The translations under genes were made by a program, and so were the position numbers. A stretch of DNA of 64,000 nucleotides, from the NCBI GenBank assembly GCA_039519185.1, contig CM076849.1, forward strand, positions 75,375,621-75,439,620, in the 5' to 3' direction. Below, in pieces: positions 32,733 through 45,300 of the stretch. This DNA comes from Astragalus membranaceus. Its lineage: Eukaryota; Streptophyta; Magnoliopsida; Fabales; Fabaceae. The notes under the pieces were generated by a model. That model saw only the letters and a program-made list of their open reading frames with translations, had not been told where the DNA came from and did not search any database. How positions within the stretch are numbered: the stretch's first letter is position 1; every line of letters starts with the position of its first letter.

Positions 32733-33800
32733 GTTTTCTTTCTTCATGGCGCGGATGAAGCTAACCGCCCAAGTAACCGGCAGCCCGCCAGTTCTTCAAC
32801 CGACTCATCCTCCAGTTCCCGAACGTCTACAGATAGGACGACTTCGGAGGGTGGATTTACTTCTACGCCTCCGGCCGAGGGATCGGATGTTGCGATGCCC
32901 GCTCGCCCCGTATTTTTCCAAGCGGGGGAAAGTCATGATCCACCTTCTACGTCCTCGGCTCATTCGAAGCGGGTAATCCAGCCAGACGCCGGGAGAGGGG
33001 AAGCCGATTGGAGAGGCGCTCTAGGGGAGGATCGCTCCTGGATCTCGTCGGCCGTGCTAGGCCGGATTTCTTCACTATTCAAACCTGGGGATGAAGTGTT
33101 ATCGTATTTTGTCGGGCTTGTTGGCGCACCAGACCAGGTGTGGGCGGTCGAAGGACCTACTTCAACGGAAAATGTGGCTATGATCCCGGCCACCTTAAAA
33201 TTCACCATGTATGCCACTGTCCTTCGCGACGTGGGGATTCGTGCGCCATTTACATGCTTTCAACGCAGTATTCTTCGTTATCTCGGGGTTGCACCCTCGC
33301 AGCAGCACCCCAACTCGTGGGCATTTGTCAAGGTGTTTGAGCAGTTAGAGAGTGATGGGGCGAGGGTGCAATTGGCAAACTTTCTTCAAAATTTTTGAGA
33401 CAAGCAGGCGACCAGAGCCGGGCAGCAATCGGAATCGGTGGGAGCATCTGAGTCTTAAGGCTCAGTCGGACTACAAGATTTTCAAGCCTTTTTTCTGACT
33501 CGCTCAAACCCTGGAAGTCGTCTTTTCTATGGGTGGTCCCCATTTGCGATGCATCTCAGCGGATGGTGGGGACGGTCGACTCCCGTGGGCGAGTAACAGG
33601 CATGAAATATCCCATAGTGTGGACGTACGCTCATTTTCGCCGCATGCCCGCCACGTAAAGAACCCGTTGCCAACTTGGCGAAGAAAATACCGAGACTCTG
33701 AGGTTGCTTGAGAACTTGGCCTCTTGGATGGAGGAGGGTCTGATTAAATGTCACCCATTGGTGAAAACGACCGATGATAATCGTTTCAAAGTCGCTCTTG
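32733..33800 (+). pseudogene. Tat antisense ORF, exon 2 (gypsy-type Transposase_28 domain)
   Basis: Plus-strand gene opposite to gag-pol. It begins after TTCTTGCAG with ATG at 32746, then a Ser-rich stretch in the next frame. It continues with the domain LKFTMYATVLRDVGIRAPF and LRYLGVAPSQQHPNSWAF, as in the plant domain annotated as putative gypsy-type transposon (Transposase_28). Codons continue through FKIFETSRR, DSLKPWKSSFLWVVPICDA, then LLENLASWMEEGLIKCHPL up to a GT donor at 33801. Shifts near 32790 and 33385, another near 33490 and a stop near 33658 mean it is no longer open. The protein has no known function. Confidence 0.7.
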
Positions 33801-33853
33801 GTATGGGTAGTCGTACCCCTTTTTTTTTAACCGTGTTCTTACCTTCTCTGCAG

Positions 33854-34851
33854 GTGAAATGGCCGGTCTAGGTTTTGCTGAGTTGATGAAGCAAGCTAAG
33901 AAAGGGAGGAGGCCCCAGACCGGCCCGTCCACCCCTGCAGTTACTCTTTCCCCGGTTCCTGAGGGTTCCGTGGCTGCCGAAGGTGGCGAGAGAAGCCCGC
34001 CCGTTGCTGGGACGAAGAGGGGACGTCCCCCTCCCACTGTCGATCTGACCCAGGATGACCTTGCTCATAAAAAGTCCAAGGCCCATAAAGGTCCTCAGAA
34101 GAGTTCGGCCCTGGCGGTCGATCTGGACGAAATGACCGATGAGAGCATCATTAGCGGATTTAGTGAAGACCCCCTACTGTTTGCGGCCGAGGTGGTCAAG
34201 GCTGGGTCTCGCCTGGTCGCGAAACTAAAACACGGAGAAATGGAGCGGACAAAAGGTAATATTCTCCTCGCCCAAAATTTATGGTTGGAGAGTGATAACT
34301 TAGACAAAATCGACAAGCTTAGCCGTGCTCATGTTTATATCTCAGAAGTTCGGGAGGAGTTGGAAGCTATCAAGAAGAAACTGCAAGATTCAGAGGCCGC
34401 CCTTCAGCCTACAGTCAGTGCCCTCGACGAAACAAGGAAGTCGCTCTCCGTCGTCACCCAAGAGCGAGACGACGCCCAGGTCGCTTTAGCTGAAGCTGAG
34501 AGGAAATTGCAGCTTGAGGAGGGGAAGGTTAGCGATTTGACTGAACAGATGAGCGGGTTGAATCTGGAAGCTGCTGAAATGAGGTCGACCATTGAAGCCT
34601 TGAAGAAGGAGCGGGAAGAGGCCTTTGCTCAATATGACTGGCTCGTTCACTCCACTGTTTCAATTTGCCAGGGGCGGTTTGATGAGGCTCTGGCTCAGGT
34701 GCGGTGCGTCTACCCGGACCTTGTGCTTGACCCAGGCGTTATCAACTTTTCTCATTCTTATGTGGACGGTCGGATCATCCAGCCTGCTGAGGAGGACGAG
34801 GAAGGAAACGTCGTAGTGGAGGAAGTGGTTGTTTTTGATCGTACCCATTAG
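33854..34851 (+). CDS. Tat antisense ORF, exon 3 (coiled-coil protein)
   Basis: It follows an intron of 53 bp (33801-33853, ending CTTCTCTGCAG), joining in phase so that the residues read ...VALGEMAGLGFAELMKQ. This last exon is fully open. It contains a Pro/Arg-rich basic stretch (TKRGRPPPTVDLTQDD), an acidic segment, and a long coiled coil from about residue 150 to 260 (SRAHVYISEVREELEAIKKK to EALKKEREEAFAQ). A conserved tail with FDEALAQVRCVYPDLVLDPG ends in an acidic cluster. This architecture is typical of the extra antisense ORF in Tat elements. It is not a host gene. Confidence 0.75.
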
Positions 34852-34978
34852 AATTTTTGTAATATGCTCCAAGTATTTGGCATTCGTTTTTGGACGGGTT
34901 TCGAGTCGCCCCACTGTTGTAATATGTACTATGCTTTTGGCTTTAAAATCGTTATTTTAATCGTTCTGTTCAATTCGT

Positions 34979-35165
34979 TTAGCCTTCGGGCAGTTTACTG
35001 GACCTCGTATCTAGATTTAACTCGCCCTTGGGGGTGCGACTTTCGATTGTGAGCGCTTTGTTTCTTTTAATTCGTGTTTTTAACCTTCGGGCCGTTTACT
35101 AGGGTTCGTCCCCAGATTTAACTCGCCCTTGGGGTTGCGACTATCGATTAAGATCGCTTCGTGTT
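34979..35165. repeat. Diverged tandem duplication of about 95 bp
   Basis: CCTTCGGGCAGTTTACTGG with AGATTTAACTCGCCCTTGGG and GCGACTTTCGATT recurs once with about 20% change. It lies downstream of the antisense gene, in sequence that may serve as its 3' end. No other gene is seen in 34852-35423. Confidence 0.75.
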
Positions 35166-35423
35166 ACTTAGATCGACTAAGTACCTCTGAGCCCGCCCAG
35201 TGGTTTATCAAACTCGGTTTGATTTTAACCCGCCTGGCGGTTAATGGATCTGTATGGAAAACATAAAAGGATGAGACAACATATAAAAATATTCCATCTG
35301 CCGTGATGGCCGGGCGGGCCTCAATAATAACCCAGTGGGAAAAGAGTGTCCCGCCCGGTGTACTTACTTTATTCAATTCAACAAGTGTCAATGATAGAGT
35401 TACAATTGAATTTAGGCAAAAAT

Positions 35424-37200
35424 TTAAACAAAGTATCGCCTGAGGTTGGCCGCGTTCCATGTTCTTGGCACCTCCCCGCCTCCCATGGTTTGAAGTTGGT
35501 AGGCGCCCTTCCCCGTCTTCGAGACGACTCGGTAGGGACCTTCCCAATTTGGAGCGAGTTTACCTTGAGCTGCGTACTTCTGTCCTATCGTCGCTCTTCT
35601 GAGGACGAGCTGGCCGATGGTGAATTCTCTAGGGACGACCTTTGAGTTGTGTCTCGTTGCCATCCCTTGTTTCACAAGTGCTTCTTTCAACGACGCTTTG
35701 GTGCGGAGTTCTTCAACCAAGTCAAGCTCCTCCCTGAGTCCCTGATCGTTCTCATCGGGGTTTTTGGGATATGAAGTTCTCCAACTGAGCTCTCCAACTT
35801 CAACCGGGATAAGTGCTTCCACCCCGTATACCAACTTGAATGGACTTTCGCCTGTGGTGGAGTGCGGGGTGGTCCGGTAAGCCCATAGTACGAAGGGGAG
35901 TTCTTCTGCCCACTTGCCTTTGGATTCGTCCAGCCTTCTTTTCAGCCCGCGCAGGATTACCCGGTTGGCGGCCTCTGCTTGTCCGTTGGTCTGTGGGTGC
36001 TCGACCGATGTGAAGCGCTGCTTGATCCCCAGTTCCGACATGTATTCTTGGAAGTTTTTGTCCGTGAACTGGGTACCGTTGTCCGAGACCACGACCTCAG
36101 GGACTCCAAATCGAACTAGTATACTTTTCTTGAAGAACTTCAAGCAGTTTTTGGAGGTAATGGTCGCTAAGGGCTCGGCCTCCACCCACTTGGTGAAGTA
36201 GTCTACTGCCACTATTAAGTATTTAAGCTGTCCTGGGGCTACTGAGAATGGGCCCAGAAGGTCTATTCCCCACCACGCGAACGGCCAAGGAGCGGTAATG
36301 GAGTTCAATTCGACCGGGGGGGCGATATGTACGTCCGCATGCTTCTGGCACGTATCACATTTTTTGACTAGCTCGTTGGCATCACTCTCCATCGTTGGCC
36401 AATAGTATCCCGCTCGAAGTGCTTTTTTGGCTAGTGCTCGTGCCCCTAGGTGATTCCCACATATCCCTTCGTGGATTTCCCTCAACACATAATTGGCCTC
36501 TTGTGGTGTCAGACACTTCAGTAATGGTGTTGAGAGTCCTCGGCGAAACAGTTTGCCTTCAATTACCGAATATGACGATGCACGCCTTCGCGTGAGAGCA
36601 GACTTTTTTGGGTCGTTTTCCTCTTCCCCCAGCACGATGTACTTTAGGATGGGATCGATCCATGTCGTCCCTTGACCGATCGTGCAGACATCCGTGATCG
36701 GGGCTGTTTCTAGTTGGACGCTGGGTTGAGGGAGTATCTTCTGGATTACGCTCCTGTGGTTCCCCGGGGTCTTTGTACTCGCCAGTTTCGAAAGCACGTC
36801 TGCCCTTCCATTTTCTGACCTTGGGATGTGTCGTACTTCTGCACTTTCGAACTGGTCGAGCAGTTCTCGTACCTTAGCGAGGTACCTTCGTAAAACTTCA
36901 TCTTTGGCATCATACGCCTCTCCAATTTGGGACACTACTAACAGGGAGTCAAAACGGAGCTCGACCCGTCGTGCTCTGAACTCCCTAGCGAGCATAAGTC
37001 CTGCAATGCATGCTTCGTATTTTGCCTGGTTATTTGACGTAGAAAAGGAAAATGTCAACGACACCTCCACGGTCGTTCCCTCTGGGCTTTCTAGAATCAA
37101 ACCAGCCCCGCTCCCTTTACAGTTTGAGGAGCCGTCGACATATAGCGTCCAGGTCGGATCAGGCCCTTCTTCCTGGATCGGGGTCATCTCGGCTATGAAG
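35424..37200 (-). CDS. Tat archaeal-type RNase H and integrase
   Basis: The open frame runs 620 codons but the first 28 or so lie in the solo LTR, so real Tat codons start at 37200 (FIAEM). Counted from the top of that frame, RNase H catalytic residues are D51 (YVDGSSN), E91 (QAKYEAC), D113 and D164. The integrase finger is H272, H278, C310, C313. The integrase catalytic triad is D342, D402 and E438 with the canonical 35-residue DD35E spacing. A GPY-like segment (APNWEGPYRVVSKTGKGAY) precedes the end. All active-site residues are intact. It is physically separated from RT by 16 kb of nested insertions, so no full polyprotein can form. Confidence 0.92.
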
Positions 37201-37654
37201 TGTAACACCCCGGTATATTTAACATGTAAAAATACCCAAGTGCACCAAAGTAAAAACATCAGAGATAATAATTCCTGCTCAGACACTGAATACCACTATA
37301 AAATTTTCGCTGAAATATAACTTAACCATCTTATACACAAATAAGACCATACGGTACTTAGACCATAAACTGTCAGCAACTATGGTAGTCAGAGTCATAC
37401 AAGAAAGCGGAATGAAAGATAAACAAAACACTAATGCCATAGTGCTGTGATACATGGACAACAGAAGGAAATAAACTTAAACATAAAACTAAGTCATCCT
37501 CCGTCTCCCGGGGCCACCTACTCGTGCCTCTGAGGTTTCTTCTGTCCCTATTTATCTGTAAAACAACAACATTTAAACAGTGAGATACAATCTCAGTGAG
37601 TTCTACCGAGACCCCCTACCTGCACTCTAGGTTCAATTATGTGATCGTTTGAAC

Positions 37655-38440
37655 GTGACACCGACTGCGCGAACGCTAAGCTGCGATGTATCACATTCTT
37701 TTAACTTTTAATATAAGGCCGACTGCGCGAACACTAAGCTGCAGCTAATCTATTATAACTTGGTACGACACCAACTGCGCGAACGCTAAGCTGCGATGAA
37801 CCGCACTGTACGACACCGACTGCGCGAACGCTAAGCTGCGGCGAACCCCATAACCAATAGTGTTTCCTAACGACACGGAGCCTAGGGTAAGGGTTCATGA
37901 CTACCCCGCCTAGTATGTCAACATGGGTCGTCACCCAAACTCGATATAATATATATATATATCTACAATCACATGAACTCATAGTTCATTTGTTATCAAT
38001 AAATCATATCCGCACACGTATGCTAATGTTCGGTTTTTCGAAAGAATCTCGATTTCGAAAGTATTTTATAAAACCCTTTCTAAAACATACCCAAAATCAT
38101 GGCATTATAAGCCTAATATCATTATAGAAGGGTTAGGAAAGGATTAGGAGAGGATTGGAATCGAAACGGAATCATTTAGGGCACTTTGAAAATTTTGGAC
38201 AGAACTGGGCGCACGGGTCGTGCCCCTGGACGCACGGGTCGTGCGCCCTGTTTGACATTTTTAAACACTGAACCCGAACCAGGCACACGGTTCGTGCACC
38301 CTGGACGCACGGATCGTGCGCATGCGCACGGATCGTGCCCCTAGGACGCACGGGTCGTGCGCCCTGTTAAGCATTTTTAAAAACTGAAACCGAACCAGGC
38401 GCACGGGTCGTGCCCCTGGGACGCACGGGTCGTGCGCATT
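37655..38440. repeat. Internal repeats of the solo LTR
   Basis: Four degenerate copies of GACTGCGCGAACGCTAAGCT (37655-37845) and about eight of CGCACGGGTCGTGC in alternating contexts (38205-38440). Short frames over them are repeat artefacts. Confidence 0.85.
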
Positions 38441-38581
38441 TGACAGCATTGCAAAAATAGCCATTTTCATGAAAATCCGCTTTCCGTTTAATCCGAAACT
38501 CGCTCCGATCGATTCCTAACTCGAAAACAGATCATACCAGACAATATACAAGTCCAATCAACACCAAACAATCAAGCAATT

Positions 38582-41500
38582 TGTAATACCCCAATTTTGT
38601 CCGCCTATTTGAAAAATCCCAAAATTTTATCGCTTCGCATATTGTTCTAAATGCGGGTGTATTTGGCACTCTCGTGCAACGGTTTTGTTTGGCGCTCGTT
38701 GTTTTCAAGAAAAAAGAATCCAAAAATAAATAATGAAATAATGAATAACGCGAGCGCGCATTTCGTCTCGAGTCGTGAGTAATTGCGTCGGTGCGCGTTT
38801 ATTTTTACCGTTTTTAGAAAAGTGAGAATAGAATGAAATCGGTTTTAAAAAAAGGTGCGCGCGTGCGTATTCAAATCGCGTACGTGTCCCTAGTCTTAAG
38901 GCGAATGCGCGTTTCGTTTCGAGTCGTGTGAGCAAATGCGTCGGTGCGCTTTTAGTTTTACCGTTTTACGCGCGTGCGTATTCTGATCGTGTATGCGTTC
39001 CTAGTCTTAGGGTGAACGCGCGTTTCATTTCGAGTCATCGTGTCGGTACGCGTTGTTTTTACCGCTTTTATTGTCATAAAAATAATGATAATAAGTAAAT
39101 AGTAGAATAAAATCAGCTGTCCCTTTTTTATTGATTTTGTTACAGATACAAACAAAAAATAAAAAAAAAAAGCAGAATAATACCAAAAAAGAGAAGTCAA
39201 CTCTTTTCTTACAAAAAAATTAATTAAAAAACAAATACAAAAAATAAAGGACAGGGGCGCTGCTGTATGTTGCAGCAGGAACACATTTTTAGAATGGGGC
39301 TCAAGCTCCTTTCATCTTGCCCCTTTGCTTTTTCCAGTTTCAGCAAAAACACTGCTGCAGTGGCAGCAACCATGCTCCACCTCCTGCTGCCAACAGCTTG
39401 GTCTCCTGGGGGTTTTGTTTCCCTACTCCAACACCACACCTACACCACATCTTCTGCCTATAAATGCAATAAGCAGAAACAGTGTTAGGGAGCATACTGA
39501 GAAACAACACAGAAAAGAAATAGTAGCAAACAGAACCATATACACACAGAGAGTAACAGGTACACACAAAATAGAGATAAATCAGGAGAGCAAATAGAAG
39601 CCAGAGACTGGAAAGTTTTTTTTAAGTTCAAAAGAGAGAGAAGCTAAGGGGCAGTAGCAGAAAAGAAAAAACAGCAGTAGGAAACTTTTCAAAGGCTGGA
39701 TAAGAGGTTGGTGTCCATTTGTTTTCTCGCTTTTATTACGTTTCAGTTATAATATGTAGCTACCGACAACTCAGTCCAAAACAACACATGTGTGTTACAC
39801 AAAAAATAAACCAAATGCAGGCAGTTTCAGTGTTGCTGTCTGAAAATAGAATACAAAATTAATGTTACATATAAGAGTTAGCAAAGCATGAATAGTTTAG
39901 GCTCTTAAACTAATTTTGTATAGAATATGACGCATATGTAGCAGATTAGTGACAGTGATTAAATATTTTTGTTATCTGTAAATTAGTAATAGGTCAGGAT
40001 GTGCAAAAACAGTAAGTAAATAACCAAAAGAAAAAAGGGAGGGGGATAAAAAAATCAAATAGCCATGAGCTAAATCAGAAAAGATCAGAAACTAAATAAA
40101 TAAGATCAGAGGAACAAAAAGCAAACAGGGGGAAAACTCACCTCCGACCACCGTAGACGGCGGTCGGCAGCCCAGGCCCGTCGTGGTTCTGTCGGTGTTC
40201 CACTTTCATTCCTCCTCGCCAGCCGTACCATCGCAAACCTCCCCGTCGTGTGCCAGAGCCCCTCGTCGTCCCCTTTTGAACCATAGATGCCGTCGCTGAC
40301 AGCTCACCGCTGTGAACCGCCAAGCCGTCGCCGTCGTAACCCGGCCGCGAAAACCGTAGCCAAACCGCCAACCCATGTACGATGGCAGAATCACCGAATC
40401 ACAGTCACCACCACCACTGGGTTCCTCATCCACGAACCGAACCAAACCCTTCGCACCACATCACCGCGTCTCCACCCAAAATCACCACCGTCAAATCCTT
40501 CGCACCACCGTCCCCGTCCCTTTCGTTTCGGCTCACCACGGTTGTAAGGAGAGAGAGATGAGAGCGATGTAAGAAGAGGGAGGAGAGAAACGGCGTAGGG
40601 AAAGAGAGGGAGGCGAGGGGCGAAGCAAGGAGAGAAGAGGATCGGAGCTGGGGGGAGAGAGGGAGTGCGCCGCGTGGAGAAGGGAAGAGTTTAGGTTTGG
40701 CTATTTGGGGGAGTAGGGGCGCCGTGGAAGGAGGGATAGGAAATTAGGGTTTCCCTAATTAGGTTTCCCTTTTATAGTACAAGAGCAAGGGCAGTTTGGT
40801 CTTTTCCCTTTTTTTTAATTTTTCAGATTGCTATTCGCACCCCCACGGTTTATTTCGCACGCCTCCCCCCAAAGCCCATCAGAAAATAAAAAACGCAGCC
40901 CAGCTTACAAAAACAAGCTGGGCTCACTATCTGCACCCCCTTTTTATAACACAGCCCTCCTGCCACTTACACCCCCCATTTTACTACTGCACCTCCCTGT
41001 TTCTTTTTTTTTTTTGAATTTTGTTTCTTTTCCCCTAAATAAACTTATTTATTTTCTTTTTTTCACAAACCTTTTTTTCCCAACGATGGATAAATGTTTC
41101 CCCGAACGAAAATTAATCCAATTGCAAATTCCTTCCATCACGACGTTCTCTCCAATTAAAACCAACGAAGACACTTTTCAAAAACAAATCTTTTCAAACG
41201 TCGAGATCAAAACTAATCATCACTAATGATCACTCGCGCCGTTGCCGTTTGATTGTGGGTGATGATTTCATTCCTGTGGGAGCTAGTAGTGTGGCCACTC
41301 TAAACCGTTGTTGTTTGGTCCTCACAAACGCCCTCATTCAATTGCGAAAACCTCTTCAATACTCAAAATAAGAACCGATTATCATTAATCATCACTCGCG
41401 CCGTTGCCGTTTGGTCGTTAATGATAATTCATTTTTATAAGAGTTAGTAGTGCGACCACTCTAAACCATTGTTGTTTGGTCACTGCGAACGCTCAACCCC

Positions 41501-42311
41501 TTTGCGAAAAACTCCAAAAAGATTAAAAAACAAAAACCCTTTTCAGGACGAAGAAGAACTACGTAGCTTTGAATTCTCCATCGCACCCGGAGATACGTAG
41601 GAGCAGGGCCACGCCCCTGTCAAGCGCAAAAATAAACAATTTCTAAAATTAAAGAATATACAAACAGATCTCCTTCATTTCAAAAGCAAAAATCTTATTT
41701 TCAAAGTAGGGGATTAAGTCGGTCGTACGGCCGGGTTAATCATCGTTTTAAGATAAGTGAACTGTGGTCCCTCAGAGCCCCAGCGCTCCTTCAGCCCTCA
41801 GTGGCCCTTCAGAGCCCCAGTGCTCCTTCAGACCCCCAGTGGTCCTCCAACACAGATCACACAGTCCTAAAACCCCTACATTAAAAAACACCAACCCACA
41901 AACATTTTCTACACACAAGAACTACGTAGCTTTGAATTCTCCATCGCATCAGGAGATACGTAGGAGCGAGAGGCTAACTCTCGTCAAGCGCCAAAAATAA
42001 AAATTTTCATTAAGTCTTCTCACTCCCTTTTCAATAAAGAGGCAAAATAAAAGCATTTTCAAATCAACACTTCAAACCACACGTTTAATTAAAGGTTCCC
42101 TTTCGGTAGAAAGGAGGTGCGGGGTGCTAATCCCTTCCCCGTACCTAACCGACCCCCGAACCTACATCTCTAGTTTTCAAAAGACCATCCGCCTTGTTTA
42201 AAAGACCTTTTTTCAATGTTTTGGTCTTAAAATTAAAATATTGGTGGCGGCTCCAAACTTTTTCCACGTTGTCAAACGAAAAGTCCCAAACCGGATTTTT
42301 CGGGCGCAACA
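38582..42311 (+). repeat. Ogre-like 5' LTR (3730 bp)
   Basis: TGTAATACCCC ... GGGCGCAACA. It contains a TATA box at 39459-39465. The U5 side has two internal duplications: about 150 bp around ACTCGCGCCGTTGCCGTTTG (41213-41510), and about 90 bp around CTACGTAGCTTTGAATTCTC with GGAGATACGTAGGAGC (41560-41640 and 41918-41995). No genuine protein is encoded. Confidence 0.93.
39459..39465 (+). promoter_or_regulatory. TATA box of the Ogre-like 5' LTR
   Basis: TATAAAT, 878 bp into the LTR, the only good TATA context found there. Likely promoter for genomic RNA. Confidence 0.5.
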
Positions 42312-42313
42312 GC

Positions 42314-42331
42314 TGGCGACTCCACTGGGGA
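42314..42331 (+). other. Primer-binding site, tRNA-Arg type
   Basis: TGGCGACTCCACTGGGGA, two bases after the LTR. It is complementary to a plant tRNA-Arg 3' end, the primer used by Ogre retrotransposons. Confidence 0.82.
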
Positions 42332-45300
42332 CCCTTTTTTTTTAAAAAAAAAAAGACGAGGGTCAAGCCTAACTAATTAAGATGTGTTGTTTAATGTATT
42401 GTTGATTTGACTGATACCTTGTTTGCCTTCATTCTTTTTCCTTTCTTTCTTATCATTAATTGTAGGCATACGCATTTGTCTTCTTCTATGTTTGTTCCCT
42501 ATCTCCTTTTCTTTTATTGTTTATGCTCATGCATTTCTCCCCAATTCTATCCGGATCCCCCCTTCTTGGCTCCCTTTCTTGAGGTAAGCAATGTACCTGA
42601 TTGTTGTTGAAACCCCAGGCTATCTTATTTGATATTGAACCCTAGTGTAGACGACATGTTGTTACCTTGCTTTTTCTGGACTGTTCTGGCGTCTCACTTG
42701 CAGGTGGGGTAATATGTGTCGGGTAGTTTTAAGTGGTACGCCCTTACCACACACACTCACACCCTTATGATTATGTGCTTTGAGAGAGGCCTAAAACCCA
42801 AGGTCTGACAAAACTTAGGAGAGTGGAAATGAGTAGTGACTGGCAATTGGACTGTTGTCCTTCTGACTCTCACGAAAGTTTCAGCCAGAGTATGCTCCTT
42901 TATGGTACCTCACACCAGATAGCATTCTATCGTTGTGGGTGTTATCATGAGAGAGATTTAACTCTGGTAGCCATTGTGAGAAAGTGTTTAGAACCTACAT
43001 GGGAGGATCCCTTTTGAGTTGCCCTAGAGCCTAGGTTCCCCCACCTTTTGTAGGACGCAAGGGCACACAAATTGTACGTTGCATTGTAGTTTAGGCAGGT
43101 CTTTCCTAAAAAGAAAAAAGAAGAAGATTTTCAAAAGAGAAAAAGAAGAAAGAGTTGCCGTTGTAGCCTTTCTTTTGCCGGTCAGTACGAAGTGACATTT
43201 GACCCACTTTATTTTCAAAAAAGGGAGAAAGAGTTACCGCTGTAGCCTTTCTCTTACCGGTCCATATCAAATAACGTACGGCCCGCATTTTCCAAATTTT
43301 TTTTTTTTGAATCACTGCCAATAAGGACTTTTCTCTAAGTTGCATAGGCATAAAGCATCATCAACCTCATTCTCATACAAAAAGCATCTTTGCATTGCAT
43401 AACATGGAAAAGCTAAATAGAAATTCATACGCGCATTTTTCTCTATCTCATTTAGGTTTGTCGGGAGTGCATTCCCCGCGCGGGTGCGTTTCCATTCACT
43501 AAACTTTTTCCTAATTTTGTCAAAAAGTCCAAAAAACATATTTTATTAGGAACGTGTCTCATGCGTTATTGCTTTTTGCATATCATGAAGAATGAACATG
43601 TGACCATCTCATTTGGCATACATTTCCATTCAAAATAAATCATGTTTTCCCTTGCATTAAAAATCATTTGCGAGCATCATGCGCTTTCTCGCATAAAAAT
43701 TTTTAGAAACATATCACATGCTTTATTATTTTCCTTTTTCATATCATATATGCAAACATCTCATTTTGCATGCATTTTCATAAGAATCATATCTTTCCAC
43801 GAACTAAAAATAATTGTTAGTATCATGCACTCCATTTCATAGTTTAAAAATAAAACGAAAAGCAATCATCATCCGCACTTTGCATCATGGCATCATGCAT
43901 TACATAAAACAAAATTCTGAAAAAAAACAATTATCATCCCTATGGTATTTCATTCGCTCATAATCATGAAAAATCATCAAGTGATGCAATTTACGTTATC
44001 CTCATTCAAAACGCACATTCGTTCATTCATTCACCCACTCATTCCGTCGTCCGTCCATATCACATCATCGCATTAATACTTTTCTGTGTCGCAAACCAAA
44101 AATAAGCATTAACGTCTCATCTCGCATGCATCTTCATTCAATATCTCCCATGCATTAGGAAAGTAATTGCAAGCATCACGCATTTCATTTCATTGCATAA
44201 GAAAAATGAAAACCAGAAGCATCTATCATCCATATCGCATTTCATTCATCCTTGATTATGCAAAAACTATCATCAAATAATGCGGACATCGCGTCAATGT
44301 GGCGCTCATGCATCATTTCATTAACCTCATCACTTTGTTCGAATACATCATTTCTCCCTGCATGCATCCTTTCGAAACAAAGAAAAATTTCTCATGTGAT
44401 GGTTTAATGGATAGAAGTGCACCTTTGGACGGCGAAGGGTAATGTCTCAAATTTGTTTGTCGACTACAAATTTGAGATGTTACTTTACGATGTCAGAGCA
44501 CTTTGACCAGTCGCACGTATTTTAATTTCAAGTAGGAAATTAAATTGAGTCAACTAATTGTCAAAACGTTTCAGTACATTGTGTGAAGTATTGAGTCAGG
44601 ATCCACTCAATGTTTCAGGCAAGTTACTCAGGGTAACGACAATCAGTTGCCTCATATCACCATTCTTGCATCTCTCATCATTCAAAAAAGGGGCATTGGC
44701 ATTTCGCATCTTGTCTCGCCTCTAAAAAATAAAAAAATCAAAAAATCGAAAATCATTTGGAAAAAATGGGGGGCATCATTCTTGCATCATTCGCATTGCC
44801 ATTCCATATTTTGTCTTGCATTAAAAACAACAAAATTATTTAGAATAAGCCACACTTTTCGAGTGGTCATCTCCACGCATTTGCATCATACTTGCATATC
44901 ACAATTTGTTCATTCATTCATTGCATAAAATAAAAGTTGTGATGAGAAGCGAGACGTTCTTGCAAAACAATCATCCTTTTTGAAAAAGTTTCCTTACTTG
45001 GTTGCAAACTCAAGGTGTTCCAAGGCACTCAGTTTTTCAAGTCAATAGCTCATTTGCATTTCTTTCAAAAGCACTGCATCCCATCCATTCCATGACAAAA
45101 GACTGAAGCAGCTCATCAAAAAAAAATCATTGTTCTAACTAATGTTGACTCTCTGTGAAGCATTCCTATAGTGAACGTGCACGACACGTGCAGTTTCTCT
45201 TGTTTGAGGCAGTCAGTTTCCTTCCTTGTCATCATCACCATCCAAGTCTAACCCCGCCCCGTCCATCCATAAAATGCATATTCTCTCCCATCAGTGCATA

